Below, piece by piece: positions 9,622 through 18,630 of a DNA stretch of 64,000 nucleotides (position 1 is the first letter of the stretch; every line of letters begins with the position of its first letter). The position numbers were made by a program, and so were the translations under genes. Under the pieces are notes generated by a model. The model did no database searches. It saw nothing but the letters and a program-made list of their open reading frames with translations, and was not told where the DNA came from. This DNA comes from Pseudomonadota bacterium (GTDB lineage: Bacteria > Pseudomonadota > Gammaproteobacteria > Steroidobacterales > Steroidobacteraceae), in NCBI GenBank assembly GCA_021851405.1, contig JAJZDW010000008.1, positions 1 to 64,000 on the forward strand, in the 5' to 3' direction.

Positions 9622-10623
9622 ATGTCCTCGTTCAACGCCATACGTGTCCATCAGGGGCCGGCCGGAGTGCGCGCGACGCTCGAGCCGCTCGTGCGCCAGC
9701 CGCTCACCGCCGGGGAGGTGTGCGTCCGCGTGGCCTATTCGGGGCTGAACTACAAGGACGCGCTCGCCATCACCGGCCGCGGCGCCATCATGCGCAGCTA
9801 TCCGCGCGTGGCCGGCATCGATCTGGCCGGCGTGGTCGAGGCGAGCGAGGATCGCGCTTTCGCGCCAGGGGCGCGGGTGATCGCCACGGGCGCCGGTCTC
9901 GGGGAGTGGCTCGATGGCGGGCTCGCCGAGTACGCGCACGTACCGGCCGATGCGCTGCTCGCACTGCCGGCGGGATTGAGTCTGTTCGAAGCGATGGCCT
10001 TGGGCACGGCCGGGTTCACCGCGGCGCTCGCGCTGCGGCGCATGCTCGAGAACCATCAGGATCCGGCCCAGGGACCGATCGTGGTGACCGGCGCCACCGG
10101 CGGGGTCGGCAGCGTTGCTCTGATGCTCCTCGCCGGGGCGGGCTTCGAGACCGCGGCGCTCACCGGCAAACCGGAGGCGGCCGCGTACCTGCGCGATCTT
10201 GGCGCGGCGAGCGTGCTCGAGCGCAGCGCGCTCGATCTGGGCACCAAACCGCTCGAGAAAGCGGTGTGGGGCGGTGCGGTGGACAATCTCGGCGGCGAGG
10301 TGTTGGCGTACCTGACTCGCACGGTCAAGCCCTGGGGCAACATCGCCTGCATCGGACTGGCGCAGTCCGCGCAGCTGCACACCTCGGTGATGCCGCTGAT
10401 TCTGCGCGGCGTGAGTTTGCTCGGCATCCACTCCGTGCAGGTGCCGCGGCCCTGGCGCGAGGCGCTCTGGGGGCTGCTCGCCGGTCCCTGGAAGCCGCCG
10501 CACCTCGAGTCGCGGCTGGTGCGCTCGGTGATCTCTCTGGAGCAGGTGGCCGAGGCCGCTCACGAGCTCATCGCCGGCCGGGCGAGAGGCCGCTACGTCG
10601 TGCGGATCGGCGCAGAGCTCTGA
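9622..10623 (+). CDS. acuI: YhdH/AcuI-type NADPH-dependent acryloyl-CoA reductase family protein
   Basis: A 333 aa zinc-free medium-chain dehydrogenase/reductase. GLNYKDALAITGRG near the N-terminus and the nucleotide-binding VVTGATGGVGSVA are hallmarks of the YhdH/YhfP group, whose members reduce acryloyl-CoA to propionyl-CoA and detoxify reactive enoyl-CoA. I start at ATG 9622 because the fold begins there (SSFNAIRVHQG); an in-frame start at 9520 would add 34 unrelated residues. A -10-like TACAAT lies at 9587-9592, giving a short leader. It is divergent from the thiolase gene. The family is clear; the true substrate is not shown by sequence. Confidence 0.85.
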   Translation: MSSFNAIRVHQGPAGVRATLEPLVRQPLTAGEVCVRVAYSGLNYKDALAITGRGAIMRSYPRVAGIDLAGVVEASEDRAFAPGARVIATGAGLGEWLDGGLAEYAHVPADALLALPAGLSLFEAMALGTAGFTAALALRRMLENHQDPAQGPIVVTGATGGVGSVALMLLAGAGFETAALTGKPEAAAYLRDLGAASVLERSALDLGTKPLEKAVWGGAVDNLGGEVLAYLTRTVKPWGNIACIGLAQSAQLHTSVMPLILRGVSLLGIHSVQVPRPWREALWGLLAGPWKPPHLESRLVRSVISLEQVAEAAHELIAGRARGRYVVRIGAEL

Positions 10624-10827
10624 GCAGGGGGCGCTGCCGGGTGCACGAGGCGGCGCGCGCCGTTATGCTTCGCATCACCGCGCCGTCGCTCGGCGCATCT
10701 CGATCCATCGGCAGGCGGAGCAGATGAGCAGGGCATTGACAGCGCGATTCGCTCCGCGGAGCGGTGGGCAGTGCCGTGCACCGGGGGCCGCAGCGCCCGG
10801 CGCGGACCGACGCTGAGCGCCCCGCCC

Positions 10828-12447
10828 ATGGCATCCCTGAAATCTGCGGCGCGCGCCGACGCGCCGGGCGAGCGGCTCAATACCAAGGCGGCCGGAGTCG
10901 TCGCGCTGGCGGTGCTGTGCAGCCGCATCCTCGGGCTGGTGCGCCTGCAGGTCTTTGCCGCGCTCTTTGGCGCCGGCCGGCTGATGGACGTCTTCTTCAT
11001 CGCCTTTCGCATTCCGAATCTGCTGCGCGACATGGTGGGGGAGGGGGCGCTCTCGACCGCGTTCGTCACCACGTTCAGCAAGACCGCGGCGCGCGAGGGC
11101 GATGCGACCGCCTGGCAGCTCGCCAACAAGGTCGTGACGTTGACGGCGGTGGTGGTGAGCATCCTGGTGCTGATCGGGATCCTGCTCGCCCCCTGGCTGG
11201 TGGCGTTGCTGGGGTGGGGGTTCGGGCCGGCCAAGGCGGCCCTCACCGTCGAGCTGACGCGGATCATGTATCCGTTCATTCTGATCGTGTCGCTCGCCGC
11301 GCTCGTCATGGGCATGCTCAATGCGCGCAACGTGTTCGGCGTCCCGGCGCTCGCCTCGACGTTCTTCAACCTCGGTCTGATCCTCACCGGGGCGGGTCTT
11401 GGCTGGTGGCTCGATCCGCACTTCGGGCCGAAGGCGACCGTCGCGCTCGCGGTGGGCGTGCTGGTCGGGGGCCTGCTGCAGCTCGGCGTGCAGCTCCCCT
11501 CTCTGCGCCGATTCGGCTACCGCTACCGGCCGGACTTCCGCTGGCGCGACCCGGGCGTGAAGGCCATGCTGCTGATCATGGGGCCGTCGGTGATCGCGGC
11601 GAGCACCGTGCAGGTGAACGTGGTGGTGAATTCCGCGTTCGCCTCGATGCTCGGCAACGGGCCGATTTCCTGGCTGGGATACGCCTTTCGGCTGATGCAG
11701 TTCCCGATCGGGATGTTCGGTGTGGCGCTCGGCACCGTCTCGCTGCCGATGCTCTCGCGCCTGGCGGTGGCCGGCGATCGGGAGCGCTTTCGCAGCGAGC
11801 TCGCGCGCGGGCTGCGCATGGTGTTCTTCATGACGATTCCGGCGGCCATCGGCCTGATGGTGCTCTCAGGCCCGATCGTCTCGGTGCTCTATCAACACGG
11901 CCGCTTCAGCCCCTACGATGCGCGCCAGACCGCCTCGGCGCTGCGCTTCTACGCGCTCGGATTGTGTGGGTATGCGGCGCTGAAAGTGCTGGTGAATGCG
12001 TTCTACGCCATCGACCGGCGCCGCACGCCGATGGTCGTGAGCTTAAGTGCGATGGGGCTGAATCTGCTGCTGTGCTGGTTCACCACGCAGGTTCTGCACT
12101 GGGGCGTGCGGGGGCTCGCGCTGTCGGTCGCCGTGGTGGCAACGGTGAACTTCCTCGTGCTCTATGCGCTGATGCGCCGCCACCTCGGCCGGCTCGCCTC
12201 GCGCGAGATGTTCTCGATGCTCGCGCGCCTGGGCGTCGCCAGCGCGGTGCTCGCGCTGATCTGCTGGGGCGGACTGCACTGGCCGCTCGCGCACTGGCAG
12301 TCCGGGCCGTTCTGGGCGAAACTCGGTGCACTGGCGCTGGTCATCGTCGCCGGCGCCGGTGCGTTCTTTGCTTGTGCGCTGGCGCTCGGTATCGCCGAGA
12401 TGCGCGACATTGCGCACGTCGTCAAACGCAAGCTGCGCGCGGCCTGA
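10828..12447 (+). CDS. murJ: Lipid II flippase MurJ
   Basis: A 539 aa polytopic membrane protein of the MviN/MurJ family (MOP superfamily) that moves lipid II across the inner membrane for peptidoglycan synthesis; normally essential. The N-terminal segment NTKAAGVVALAVLCSRILGL, the loop GAGRLMDVFFIAFRIPNLLR and EGALSTAFV are family signatures, and about 14 hydrophobic segments follow. I prefer ATG 10828 (ASLKSAARAD) over an in-frame start at 10771 that adds a Pro/Arg-rich leader. In many Gammaproteobacteria murJ sits near rpsT and ribF; here it stands alone. The 204 bp before it contain a TTGACA at 10735-10740 but no good -10 element. Confidence 0.95.
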   Translation: MASLKSAARADAPGERLNTKAAGVVALAVLCSRILGLVRLQVFAALFGAGRLMDVFFIAFRIPNLLRDMVGEGALSTAFVTTFSKTAAREGDATAWQLANKVVTLTAVVVSILVLIGILLAPWLVALLGWGFGPAKAALTVELTRIMYPFILIVSLAALVMGMLNARNVFGVPALASTFFNLGLILTGAGLGWWLDPHFGPKATVALAVGVLVGGLLQLGVQLPSLRRFGYRYRPDFRWRDPGVKAMLLIMGPSVIAASTVQVNVVVNSAFASMLGNGPISWLGYAFRLMQFPIGMFGVALGTVSLPMLSRLAVAGDRERFRSELARGLRMVFFMTIPAAIGLMVLSGPIVSVLYQHGRFSPYDARQTASALRFYALGLCGYAALKVLVNAFYAIDRRRTPMVVSLSAMGLNLLLCWFTTQVLHWGVRGLALSVAVVATVNFLVLYALMRRHLGRLASREMFSMLARLGVASAVLALICWGGLHWPLAHWQSGPFWAKLGALALVIVAGAGAFFACALALGIAEMRDIAHVVKRKLRAA

Positions 12448-12507
12448 GGGCGCGGCGCGGCGAGCGGCGCAGTGAGGCGCCCCGGAGCGCCCTAAGGAGT
12501 CCGTCCC

Positions 12508-13188
12508 GTGAACCGACATTTTCTTCCGCTGGGCGCGCTGGCGCTGCTGGGCTTATCCGGCCGCGCCCTGGCGCAGACGTACTATGATCAGACCTTCGCG
12601 CCGGTCGAGCCGGTGCACTGGCATCTGCAGATCGGCTACAGCCCGACGGTGGGCTCGACCTCGTCGTACTTTCAGGGCGGGGTTACCTTGGGCGGAGGCT
12701 TGAGCTGGAAGCCCGATCCGCAGGGACCGTTCGCGCTGCGGGCCGACCTCGAGTACAGCCGGTTCGATGCCACCCGCAATCTGATCGCCATCAATGAACT
12801 CGCCGATCAGACCCAAATCGATGGCGGCTACGGCGAGCTGATCGGCCTGAACATCGATGGGGAGTTCAAGCGGCCCATCACGCCGTGGGTGAGCGCCTTT
12901 GCGCTGGCCGGCGTCGGCATCGCTCATCTGCACGTCGCCCTCACTCAAACCGTCGCGTACGGCACGTACGTGTGCGACCCGTGGTTCGGCTACTGCAACT
13001 ACGGGCTGATCCCCGGGGATATCGTGGTCGCGAGTGGAAATTCCACCCGCATGTCCTGGAATGCGGGGGTGGGGCTCGATTTTCTGCTGCGCGACGGGCA
13101 GACCTTCTTCATCGAGGCGCGCTACCAGCGCATCAATACCACCCAGCCGACGGTCTTCGTCCCGCTCACGGTGGGCCTGCGCTTCTGA
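12508..13188 (+). CDS. Outer-membrane beta-barrel protein of unknown function
   Basis: A 226 aa exported protein. Residues 1-23 form a signal peptide ending ALAQ. The rest alternates polar and aromatic or hydrophobic residues in short strands (for example FALRADLEYSRF, FFIEARYQRI) and ends VGLRF with the terminal Phe expected of BamA-dependent barrels. Two Cys in CDPWFGYC could form a disulfide in a loop. It resembles small OmpA/OmpW-like eight-stranded porin folds in general form, but I cannot name a family. It lies just before the arn genes yet is separated from them by a strong hairpin, so co-transcription is doubtful. Confidence 0.6.
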   Translation: MNRHFLPLGALALLGLSGRALAQTYYDQTFAPVEPVHWHLQIGYSPTVGSTSSYFQGGVTLGGGLSWKPDPQGPFALRADLEYSRFDATRNLIAINELADQTQIDGGYGELIGLNIDGEFKRPITPWVSAFALAGVGIAHLHVALTQTVAYGTYVCDPWFGYCNYGLIPGDIVVASGNSTRMSWNAGVGLDFLLRDGQTFFIEARYQRINTTQPTVFVPLTVGLRF

Positions 13189-13205
13189 GCGCTGCACCGC
13201 TCGGA

Positions 13206-13245
13206 CTTGCCACCGGCGGCGGCGGGTGCCGCCGCCGGTGGCAAG
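13206..13245. terminator. Long GC-rich hairpin between the barrel gene and the arn operon
   Basis: An 18-bp perfect stem (arms 13206-13223 and 13228-13245) with a 4-nt loop (GGGT) starts 17 bp after the barrel gene's stop codon. No U-tract follows directly; T-rich DNA appears only at 13278-13292. It is probably a terminator or an mRNA 3' end stabiliser. Confidence 0.6.
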
Positions 13246-13327
13246 TGCGCATGCGCGCCGGCGGGAAGCTGCTAAAATTCTTCTTTTTTATTGTGCGCTC
13301 GGGGTGAACCGGGCACGAAGGGCTTCC

Positions 13328-14386
13328 ATGGCACTTAAGATCATGATTCTCGGCGCGAATGGGTTCATTGGCAGCGCGCTCACCGGGGCGATCCTGCGCG
13401 AGCGCGATTGGGAGGTCTACGGAATCGATCTCTCGGACAACAAGCTCGGGGATCTGCCGAAGGACAATCGCTTCCACTTCGTCGAGGGTGACATCACCAT
13501 CAACAAGGAGTGGGTCGAGTATCACGTCAAGAAGTGCGATGTGGTGGTGCCGCTGGTCGCCATTGCCAATCCGGCCCAGTACGTGACCCATCCGCTGAAG
13601 GTGTTCGAGCTCGATTTCGAGGCGAACGTCGAGATCGTGCGCCACTGCGTCAAGTACGGCAAGCGGCTGATTTTCCCCTCGACCTCAGAGCTCTACGGCA
13701 TGTCCCCCGATCCGCTGCTCGACGAGGAGAGCAGTCCGCTCGTGTACGGACCGATCAACAAGCAGCGCTGGATCTATGCGGCCTCGAAGCAGCTGCTCGA
13801 CCGGGTGATCTACGCCTACGGCGTGCGCGACAGCCTCGACTACACGCTGTTCCGGCCGTTCAACTTCATCGGTCCGAACCTCGACAACATCGAGGAGCCG
13901 AAGGAGGGCAGCTCGCGGGTGTTCACGCAGTTCCTCTCCAACGTGCTGTACCGACGGCCGATCAAACTGGTCGACGGCGGCAATCAGAAGCGCTCGTTCA
14001 CCTACATCGATGATGCCATCGAGTGCCTGCTCACCATCCTCGAGAACACCGACGGGCGCGCCACGCGTCGGATCTTCAATATCGGCAATCCCGACAACTG
14101 CGTTTCGATCCGCGATCTCGCCGAGCGCACCATCCGCATCGCCCAGGAGTTCCCCGATCTGCGCGATGCCGCCAAGGGCACGGAGATCATCGAGGTGTCG
14201 GCCGGGGAGTACTACGGCAAGTACTATCAGGACATCCAGGTGCGGGTGCCGGCGATCGAGGCGGCCAAGCGAGATCTCGGCTGGCGCCCGCGCACCGACA
14301 TGGACACTGCGATCCGCCGCACGATCGATTTCTACGTCAAGCTCGGCAGCTTCAACGCGTTGAACGCCTCGGCGTCGGGGCTGTGA
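13328..14386 (+). CDS. arnA: UDP-glucuronate decarboxylase (stand-alone ArnA dehydrogenase domain)
   Basis: A 352 aa extended short-chain dehydrogenase equivalent to the C-terminal half of E. coli ArnA, which oxidises and decarboxylates UDP-glucuronic acid to UDP-4-keto-pentose. It has the NAD motif GANGFIGSA at 9-17, STSELYG with the Ser and Glu needed for decarboxylation, YAASKQLLDR with the Tyr-x3-Lys pair, and the conserved Arg in DIQVRVPAIE. The start is ATG 13328, preceded by AAGGG. It is first in an operon with arnT, an arnE/F-like gene, arnB, arnC, the formyltransferase and arnD. In enterics both activities sit on one protein; here the formyltransferase is four genes downstream. A -10-like TAAAAT lies at 13273-13278. 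Confidence 0.93.
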   Translation: MALKIMILGANGFIGSALTGAILRERDWEVYGIDLSDNKLGDLPKDNRFHFVEGDITINKEWVEYHVKKCDVVVPLVAIANPAQYVTHPLKVFELDFEANVEIVRHCVKYGKRLIFPSTSELYGMSPDPLLDEESSPLVYGPINKQRWIYAASKQLLDRVIYAYGVRDSLDYTLFRPFNFIGPNLDNIEEPKEGSSRVFTQFLSNVLYRRPIKLVDGGNQKRSFTYIDDAIECLLTILENTDGRATRRIFNIGNPDNCVSIRDLAERTIRIAQEFPDLRDAAKGTEIIEVSAGEYYGKYYQDIQVRVPAIEAAKRDLGWRPRTDMDTAIRRTIDFYVKLGSFNALNASASGL

Positions 14387-14419
14387 GCGGTTGGCGGCGG
14401 TGACGGGGGGAGTGCGTCT

Positions 14420-16081
14420 ATGAGTGCGGCGCAAGCGCGGACGCAGCGGTTGCGGTGGTGGGCCTGGGTGCTGATGGCGGCCGTCTGGTTCGTCACGGTG
14501 CAGGTGCGCCCGATGTTCGACCCGGACGAGGGCCGCTACGCGGAGATCCCGCGTGAGATGGTGGCCAGTGGCAACTGGGTAACGCCGCGCCTCGATGGGC
14601 TGAAGTACTTCGAGAAGCCGGTGCTGCAGTACTGGGCGACCGCCACCGTGTACTCGGTGTTCGGGCTGAGCAACTGGTCCTCGCGCCTGTGGACCGTCGG
14701 GCTCGGCTTCGGCTGCCTGGCGCTGATCTATGCGTGGCTCGCACGCCTCTACGACCGACGCGCGGCCATCTTCGCGGTCGCGCTGCTCGCGATGAGTCCG
14801 TATTTCGGCATCATTGGTCATCTCGACCTGCTCGATGCGGGACTGACCTTCTGGCTCACCGCAATGGTGCTCGCCTTCACCCGCGCGCAATGCTCGCCGG
14901 AGGGCTCGGGCGCGGAGCGCAACTGGATGCTGCTGTCCTGGGCGATGGCGGCACTTGCGCTGCTCACCAAGGGGCTGGAGGTGTACGTGCTCGCGGGGCT
15001 CGCACTCGTCAGCTACACCGCGATCGAGCGCGACGCACGTCCCTGGCGGCGGCTGCATCTGCTGACCGGGATCCCGCTGATGGTGCTCATCGCCGCGCCG
15101 TGGTTCGTCGCCGTCTCCCTGCGCAATCACGTGTTCGCCGAGTACTTCTTCATCCACGAGCACTTCCAGCGCTTTCTCACCGATGAGGCGCGGCGAGTCG
15201 AGCCGTGGTGGTACTTCATCGCGCTGTTGGTGATCGGGGCGTTCGCGTGGCTCGCCCCGCTCGCGCGCGCCGCGCGCGCGGCCTGGCACGAGCCCGGTCC
15301 GGTGGCGCACTTCAAACCACTGAAGTTCCTGCTGCTGTATTCGCTCCTGACGGTGATCTTCTTCTCCCTCTCGGACTCGAAGCTCGCCACCTACATCCTG
15401 CCGGTGTTCCCGCCGCTCGCGGCGCTCACCGGGGTGTACCTGACGCGCCGCCCGCGCGTGCTCGAGCGCTCGGTGTGGGCCGCGGCGGGGCTCGCGGTGT
15501 TCCTGGCCGCCGGACTGCTCGTGTACTCGCATCACCGCGACGGGTTCATCCCGCCGCATGCCATCGGCTGGGGCGCCGCGGCGCTCGCCGCCGTGCTGGC
15601 GGCGGTGGCGGCCTGCGCGTTTGGCGGACGCACTGCGCCGAATGCCGATGAGGCTGGGGCGGGCGGTATCGCCACCCCGCTCATCGTCACGCTCGCCTTC
15701 ATCTTCGCCTGGCAGGCGCTGCTCTGTCAGTACGCGGTCATCCCGCCGTCGCGCTCGGCCTATCAGCTGGTGCAGCAGATCAAGTCCGAGGTGCATCCGG
15801 ACACGAAGCTCTACAGCGTCAACCAGTACCGCCAGACCATTCCGCCGTACCTCGGCCGGCTGCTGACGCTGGTGAATTACTCCGGGGAGCTCGGACCGGG
15901 AGAGCGCTGGCAGCCGGGACTGCTGACCGCCACACCGGCGCAGTTCGTGCAGCAGTGGGATGCCAGCCGCAACGCCGTGGCGTTCTTCCCGCCGGCCGTG
16001 TGGCGGCGCTATCACGCCCAGGGTCTGCCGGGTCGGGTGATTGGCGAGGACAGTTTCACCGTGGCGGTGGCCCGCCAATGA
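14420..16081 (+). CDS. arnT: 4-amino-4-deoxy-L-arabinose lipid A transferase-type glycosyltransferase (GT83)
   Basis: A 553 aa integral membrane glycosyltransferase of the ArnT/PMT (GT83) superfamily. It would transfer aminoarabinose from undecaprenyl phosphate to lipid A phosphates on the periplasmic face, lowering surface charge. The first periplasmic loop carries the signature DPDEGRYAEIPREM, then FEKPVLQYW, and about 12 hydrophobic segments follow to a soluble C-terminal domain. Position within a full arn set supports the ArnT role, though family members can attach other sugars such as galactosamine. The start is ATG 14420, 33 bp after the dehydrogenase gene; its stop overlaps the next start (ATGA). 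Confidence 0.9.
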   Translation: MSAAQARTQRLRWWAWVLMAAVWFVTVQVRPMFDPDEGRYAEIPREMVASGNWVTPRLDGLKYFEKPVLQYWATATVYSVFGLSNWSSRLWTVGLGFGCLALIYAWLARLYDRRAAIFAVALLAMSPYFGIIGHLDLLDAGLTFWLTAMVLAFTRAQCSPEGSGAERNWMLLSWAMAALALLTKGLEVYVLAGLALVSYTAIERDARPWRRLHLLTGIPLMVLIAAPWFVAVSLRNHVFAEYFFIHEHFQRFLTDEARRVEPWWYFIALLVIGAFAWLAPLARAARAAWHEPGPVAHFKPLKFLLLYSLLTVIFFSLSDSKLATYILPVFPPLAALTGVYLTRRPRVLERSVWAAAGLAVFLAAGLLVYSHHRDGFIPPHAIGWGAAALAAVLAAVAACAFGGRTAPNADEAGAGGIATPLIVTLAFIFAWQALLCQYAVIPPSRSAYQLVQQIKSEVHPDTKLYSVNQYRQTIPPYLGRLLTLVNYSGELGPGERWQPGLLTATPAQFVQQWDASRNAVAFFPPAVWRRYHAQGLPGRVIGEDSFTVAVARQ

Positions 16082-16449
16082 AATGGTCGGTGTATGGATT
16101 TCTGCTCGCCGGGATTTTGCTGAATCTCGCCGCGCAGCTCGGTCTGAAGGCCGCCACCGATGCGACCGGACCGCTGTTCGGCGGCGGCGTGGACGTGCCG
16201 AAGCGCATGCTGCAGCTGCTGACGGTTCCGTGGCTGTGGCTCGCGCTCGCCTGCTACGGCATCTCGGTGATCGCCTGGGTGGTGGGCCTCTCGCGCATCC
16301 CGGTGAGCCAGGCCTACCCGATGCTCTCGCTGAACTACGTGCTGATGGTGCCGCTCGCCTGGTGGCTGCTCGGGGAAGCGCCGAATGCCGAGCGCCTGGG
16401 CGGTATCGTCGTGATCATTTTCGGTGTGTTCCTGGTGGCTCGCTCATAA
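16078..16449 (+). CDS. EmrE-like flippase subunit (ArnE/ArnF-type)
   Basis: A 123 aa four-helix membrane protein of the drug/metabolite transporter group. In E. coli, ArnE and ArnF are two such proteins thought together to flip undecaprenyl-phosphate-aminoarabinose to the periplasm. Only one copy is present here. Helices lie near residues 4-22, 48-68, 75-95 and 100-120; the motif SRIPVSQAYPMLSLNYVL is characteristic. The ATG overlaps the arnT stop (ATGA), so the two are translationally coupled. A homodimer, or a partner elsewhere, would be required. I leave the symbol empty because ArnE and ArnF cannot be told apart with confidence. Confidence 0.85.
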   Translation: MKWSVYGFLLAGILLNLAAQLGLKAATDATGPLFGGGVDVPKRMLQLLTVPWLWLALACYGISVIAWVVGLSRIPVSQAYPMLSLNYVLMVPLAWWLLGEAPNAERLGGIVVIIFGVFLVARS

Positions 16450-16453
16450 CTCT

Positions 16454-17581
16454 ATGAACTCATTCCTGCCGTTCACCCGCCCCAGCATCGATGAGCAGAC
16501 GATCGCCGAGGTCGCCGACGTGCTGCGTTCCGGCTGGCTCGCCAGCGGCCCGAAGGTCAAGGCCTTCGAGGCGGCGCTCTCGCAGTACTGCGGCGGCCGT
16601 CCGGTGCGCAGCCAGACCTCGGCGACGGCCAGTCTCGAACATGCGCTGCTCGTGTGCGGCGTCGGCGCCGGCGATGAGGTGATCGTGCCGGCCATGAGCT
16701 TCGTCGCCAGCGCCAACGTGGTGGTGCGCACCGGAGCGCGGCCGGTGTTCGTCGATGTCGATCTGCACACCCGCAACATTGATCTGGCGCAGGCCGAGGC
16801 GGCGGTGAGCGCGCGCACCCGCGCCATCATGCCGGTGCACCTGTGCGGTCTGCCGGTCGATCTGGAGCGCATCTACGCGCTCGCCGAACGGCACCGGTTG
16901 CGGGTGATCGAGGATGCGGCCCAGGCGATGGGCTCGAGTTATCGCGGCCAGCGCATCGGCAGCTTCGGTGACCTGGTGTGCTTCAGCTTCCATCCGAACA
17001 AGAACATCACCAGCATCGAGGGCGGCGCGGTGGTCGGCGGCTCCCCGGAGGAGGTGCACGAGCTCGAGCTGCAGCGCTTCCACGGTCAGGAGAAAACCGC
17101 CGCCGATGCGTTCGAGACATTCTTCGCCGGCGGCAAGGCCAATCTGTCCGACGTGGCCGCCTGCGTCGGCCTCGGCCAGCTGCGCCAGCTCGAGGCGTTC
17201 AATGCGCGCCGGCGCGAACTCGCGGCGCGCTACTTCGAACTGTGGGGTGAGGCGGCGCCGCTGGCGCTGCCGGCCCGGGGCGATGCCGGACACAACTGGC
17301 ACATGTTCGCCGCCCGGCTGCCGCTCGGGGAGATGCGCATCAGCCGGCTCGAGTTCATCGAGGCGATGGCCGCGCGCGGCATCGGCATCGGGGTGCATTA
17401 TCCGGCCATGCACCTCTTCAGCGCCTATCGCGCACTCGGGTACCGCGAGGGGCAGTTCCCCAACGCCGAGCGCATCGGCCGTGAGACGGTGACCCTGCCG
17501 CTGTTCCCGGCGATGAGCTTCGCGGACGTCGAGCGCGTCGTGGCCGCGGTGAACGAGGTGCTGCGCGGAGTGATCCGATGA
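16454..17581 (+). CDS. arnB: UDP-4-amino-4-deoxy-L-arabinose aminotransferase
   Basis: A 375 aa PLP-dependent aminotransferase of the DegT/DnrJ/EryC1/StrS family, which converts the UDP-4-keto-pentose to UDP-aminoarabinose using glutamate. The N-terminus FLPFTRPSIDEQTI is typical of ArnB. The PLP Lys lies in FHPNKNIT, and EDAAQAMGSSY carries the cofactor-contacting Asp. The start is ATG 16454, 4 bp after the flippase stop; an upstream in-frame ATG at 16424 would lie inside that gene. It overlaps arnC by ATGA. Confidence 0.94.
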   Translation: MNSFLPFTRPSIDEQTIAEVADVLRSGWLASGPKVKAFEAALSQYCGGRPVRSQTSATASLEHALLVCGVGAGDEVIVPAMSFVASANVVVRTGARPVFVDVDLHTRNIDLAQAEAAVSARTRAIMPVHLCGLPVDLERIYALAERHRLRVIEDAAQAMGSSYRGQRIGSFGDLVCFSFHPNKNITSIEGGAVVGGSPEEVHELELQRFHGQEKTAADAFETFFAGGKANLSDVAACVGLGQLRQLEAFNARRRELAARYFELWGEAAPLALPARGDAGHNWHMFAARLPLGEMRISRLEFIEAMAARGIGIGVHYPAMHLFSAYRALGYREGQFPNAERIGRETVTLPLFPAMSFADVERVVAAVNEVLRGVIR

Positions 17582-18630
17582 GCGCAACGCTCTCGATCGT
17601 CATTCCCGTCTACAACGAGGAGGCGGGGCTCGCGGAGCTGTTCGAGCGGCTGTATCCGGCGCTCGATGCGCTCTCGCGCCAGTACGAAGTGATTTTCGTC
17701 GATGACGGCAGCCGTGACCGCTCCGCGGCGGTGCTGCGCGAGCAGTTCACCCGCCGCCCGGATCACACTCGCGTGGTTCTCCTGACGCGCAACGCCGGCC
17801 AGCACATGGCGATTCTGGCCGGCTTCGCGCACGCGCGCGGGGACTACATCATCACCCTCGATGCGGACTTGCAGAACCCGCCGGAGGAGGTCGCCAAGGT
17901 GGTCGCGGCCATGGACCAGGGCGCGGACTACGTCGGCACGGTGCGTGCCCGGCGCCACGATGTCTACTGGCGCAAGATGGCCTCGCGGCTGATGAACCGG
18001 ATCCGCGAGCGCACCACGCAGATCCGCATCACCGATCAGGGCTGCATGCTGCGCGGCTATCATCGCTCGATCGTCGAGGCCATCAATCGCTGCGTCGAGG
18101 TGAGCACGTTCGTGCCCGCCCTCGGTTACACCTTCGCCCGTCATCCCACCGAGGTGGAAGTGGCACATGCCGAGCGTGCCGCCGGCCAGTCGAAATATTC
18201 GCTCTACCGGCTGATCCGCCTGAACTTCGATCTGATGACCGGCTTCTCGGTCGCGCCGCTGCAGTTCTTCACGATGTTCGGCATTCTGATTGCGCTGATC
18301 TCACTCGGCTTCGTGGTCGTGCTGGCGATCCGCCGTCTGTTCATCGGTCCGGAAGTGCAGGGCGTGTTCACGTTGTTCGGCCTCGCGTTCTTCTTCATCG
18401 GCGTGCTGCTGGTGAGCGTCGGGATGGTCGGGGAGTACGTCGGGCGCATTTACGAGCAGGTGCGCCAGCGTCCGCGCTACACCGTCACGGCCATCCTCGA
18501 GCAGGGTGCGGGACTGGAGCGCGGCGAGCGCCCGGCGCGCCCGGCGCTGGTGCTGCCGCCGGCCGTGCAGGCCGAGATCGATCACAGCGAGATGCTGCGC
18601 GCCGAGCACGAACCCGGTGAGCGCCGGTGA
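17578..18630 (+). CDS. arnC: Undecaprenyl-phosphate 4-deoxy-4-formamido-L-arabinose transferase
   Basis: A 350 aa family 2 glycosyltransferase that moves formylated aminoarabinose from UDP to undecaprenyl phosphate on the cytoplasmic face. It starts with the GT-A core (SIVIPVYNEEAG), has the metal and nucleotide motifs VDDGSRD and LDADLQNPPEE, and ends with two transmembrane helices near residues 228-252 and 262-286, followed by a charged tail somewhat longer than in E. coli. Overlaps by 4 bp at both ends couple it to arnB and the formyltransferase gene. Other DPM1-like transferases share the layout, but the neighbours settle the role. Confidence 0.93.
   Translation: MSATLSIVIPVYNEEAGLAELFERLYPALDALSRQYEVIFVDDGSRDRSAAVLREQFTRRPDHTRVVLLTRNAGQHMAILAGFAHARGDYIITLDADLQNPPEEVAKVVAAMDQGADYVGTVRARRHDVYWRKMASRLMNRIRERTTQIRITDQGCMLRGYHRSIVEAINRCVEVSTFVPALGYTFARHPTEVEVAHAERAAGQSKYSLYRLIRLNFDLMTGFSVAPLQFFTMFGILIALISLGFVVVLAIRRLFIGPEVQGVFTLFGLAFFFIGVLLVSVGMVGEYVGRIYEQVRQRPRYTVTAILEQGAGLERGERPARPALVLPPAVQAEIDHSEMLRAEHEPGERR

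Noticed and set aside
10735-10740. TTGACA upstream of murJ as a promoter.
   Set aside because: No -10-like hexamer lies at a suitable distance downstream.
13685-16078. A 797-codon open frame on the minus strand opposite the arn genes, with others like it (5511-7319 plus, 27612-29705 minus, 36904-38967 minus).
   Set aside because: High G/C at third positions removes stop codons from antisense frames. The products are His/Arg/Gly-rich, match no family, and lie wholly opposite well recognised genes.
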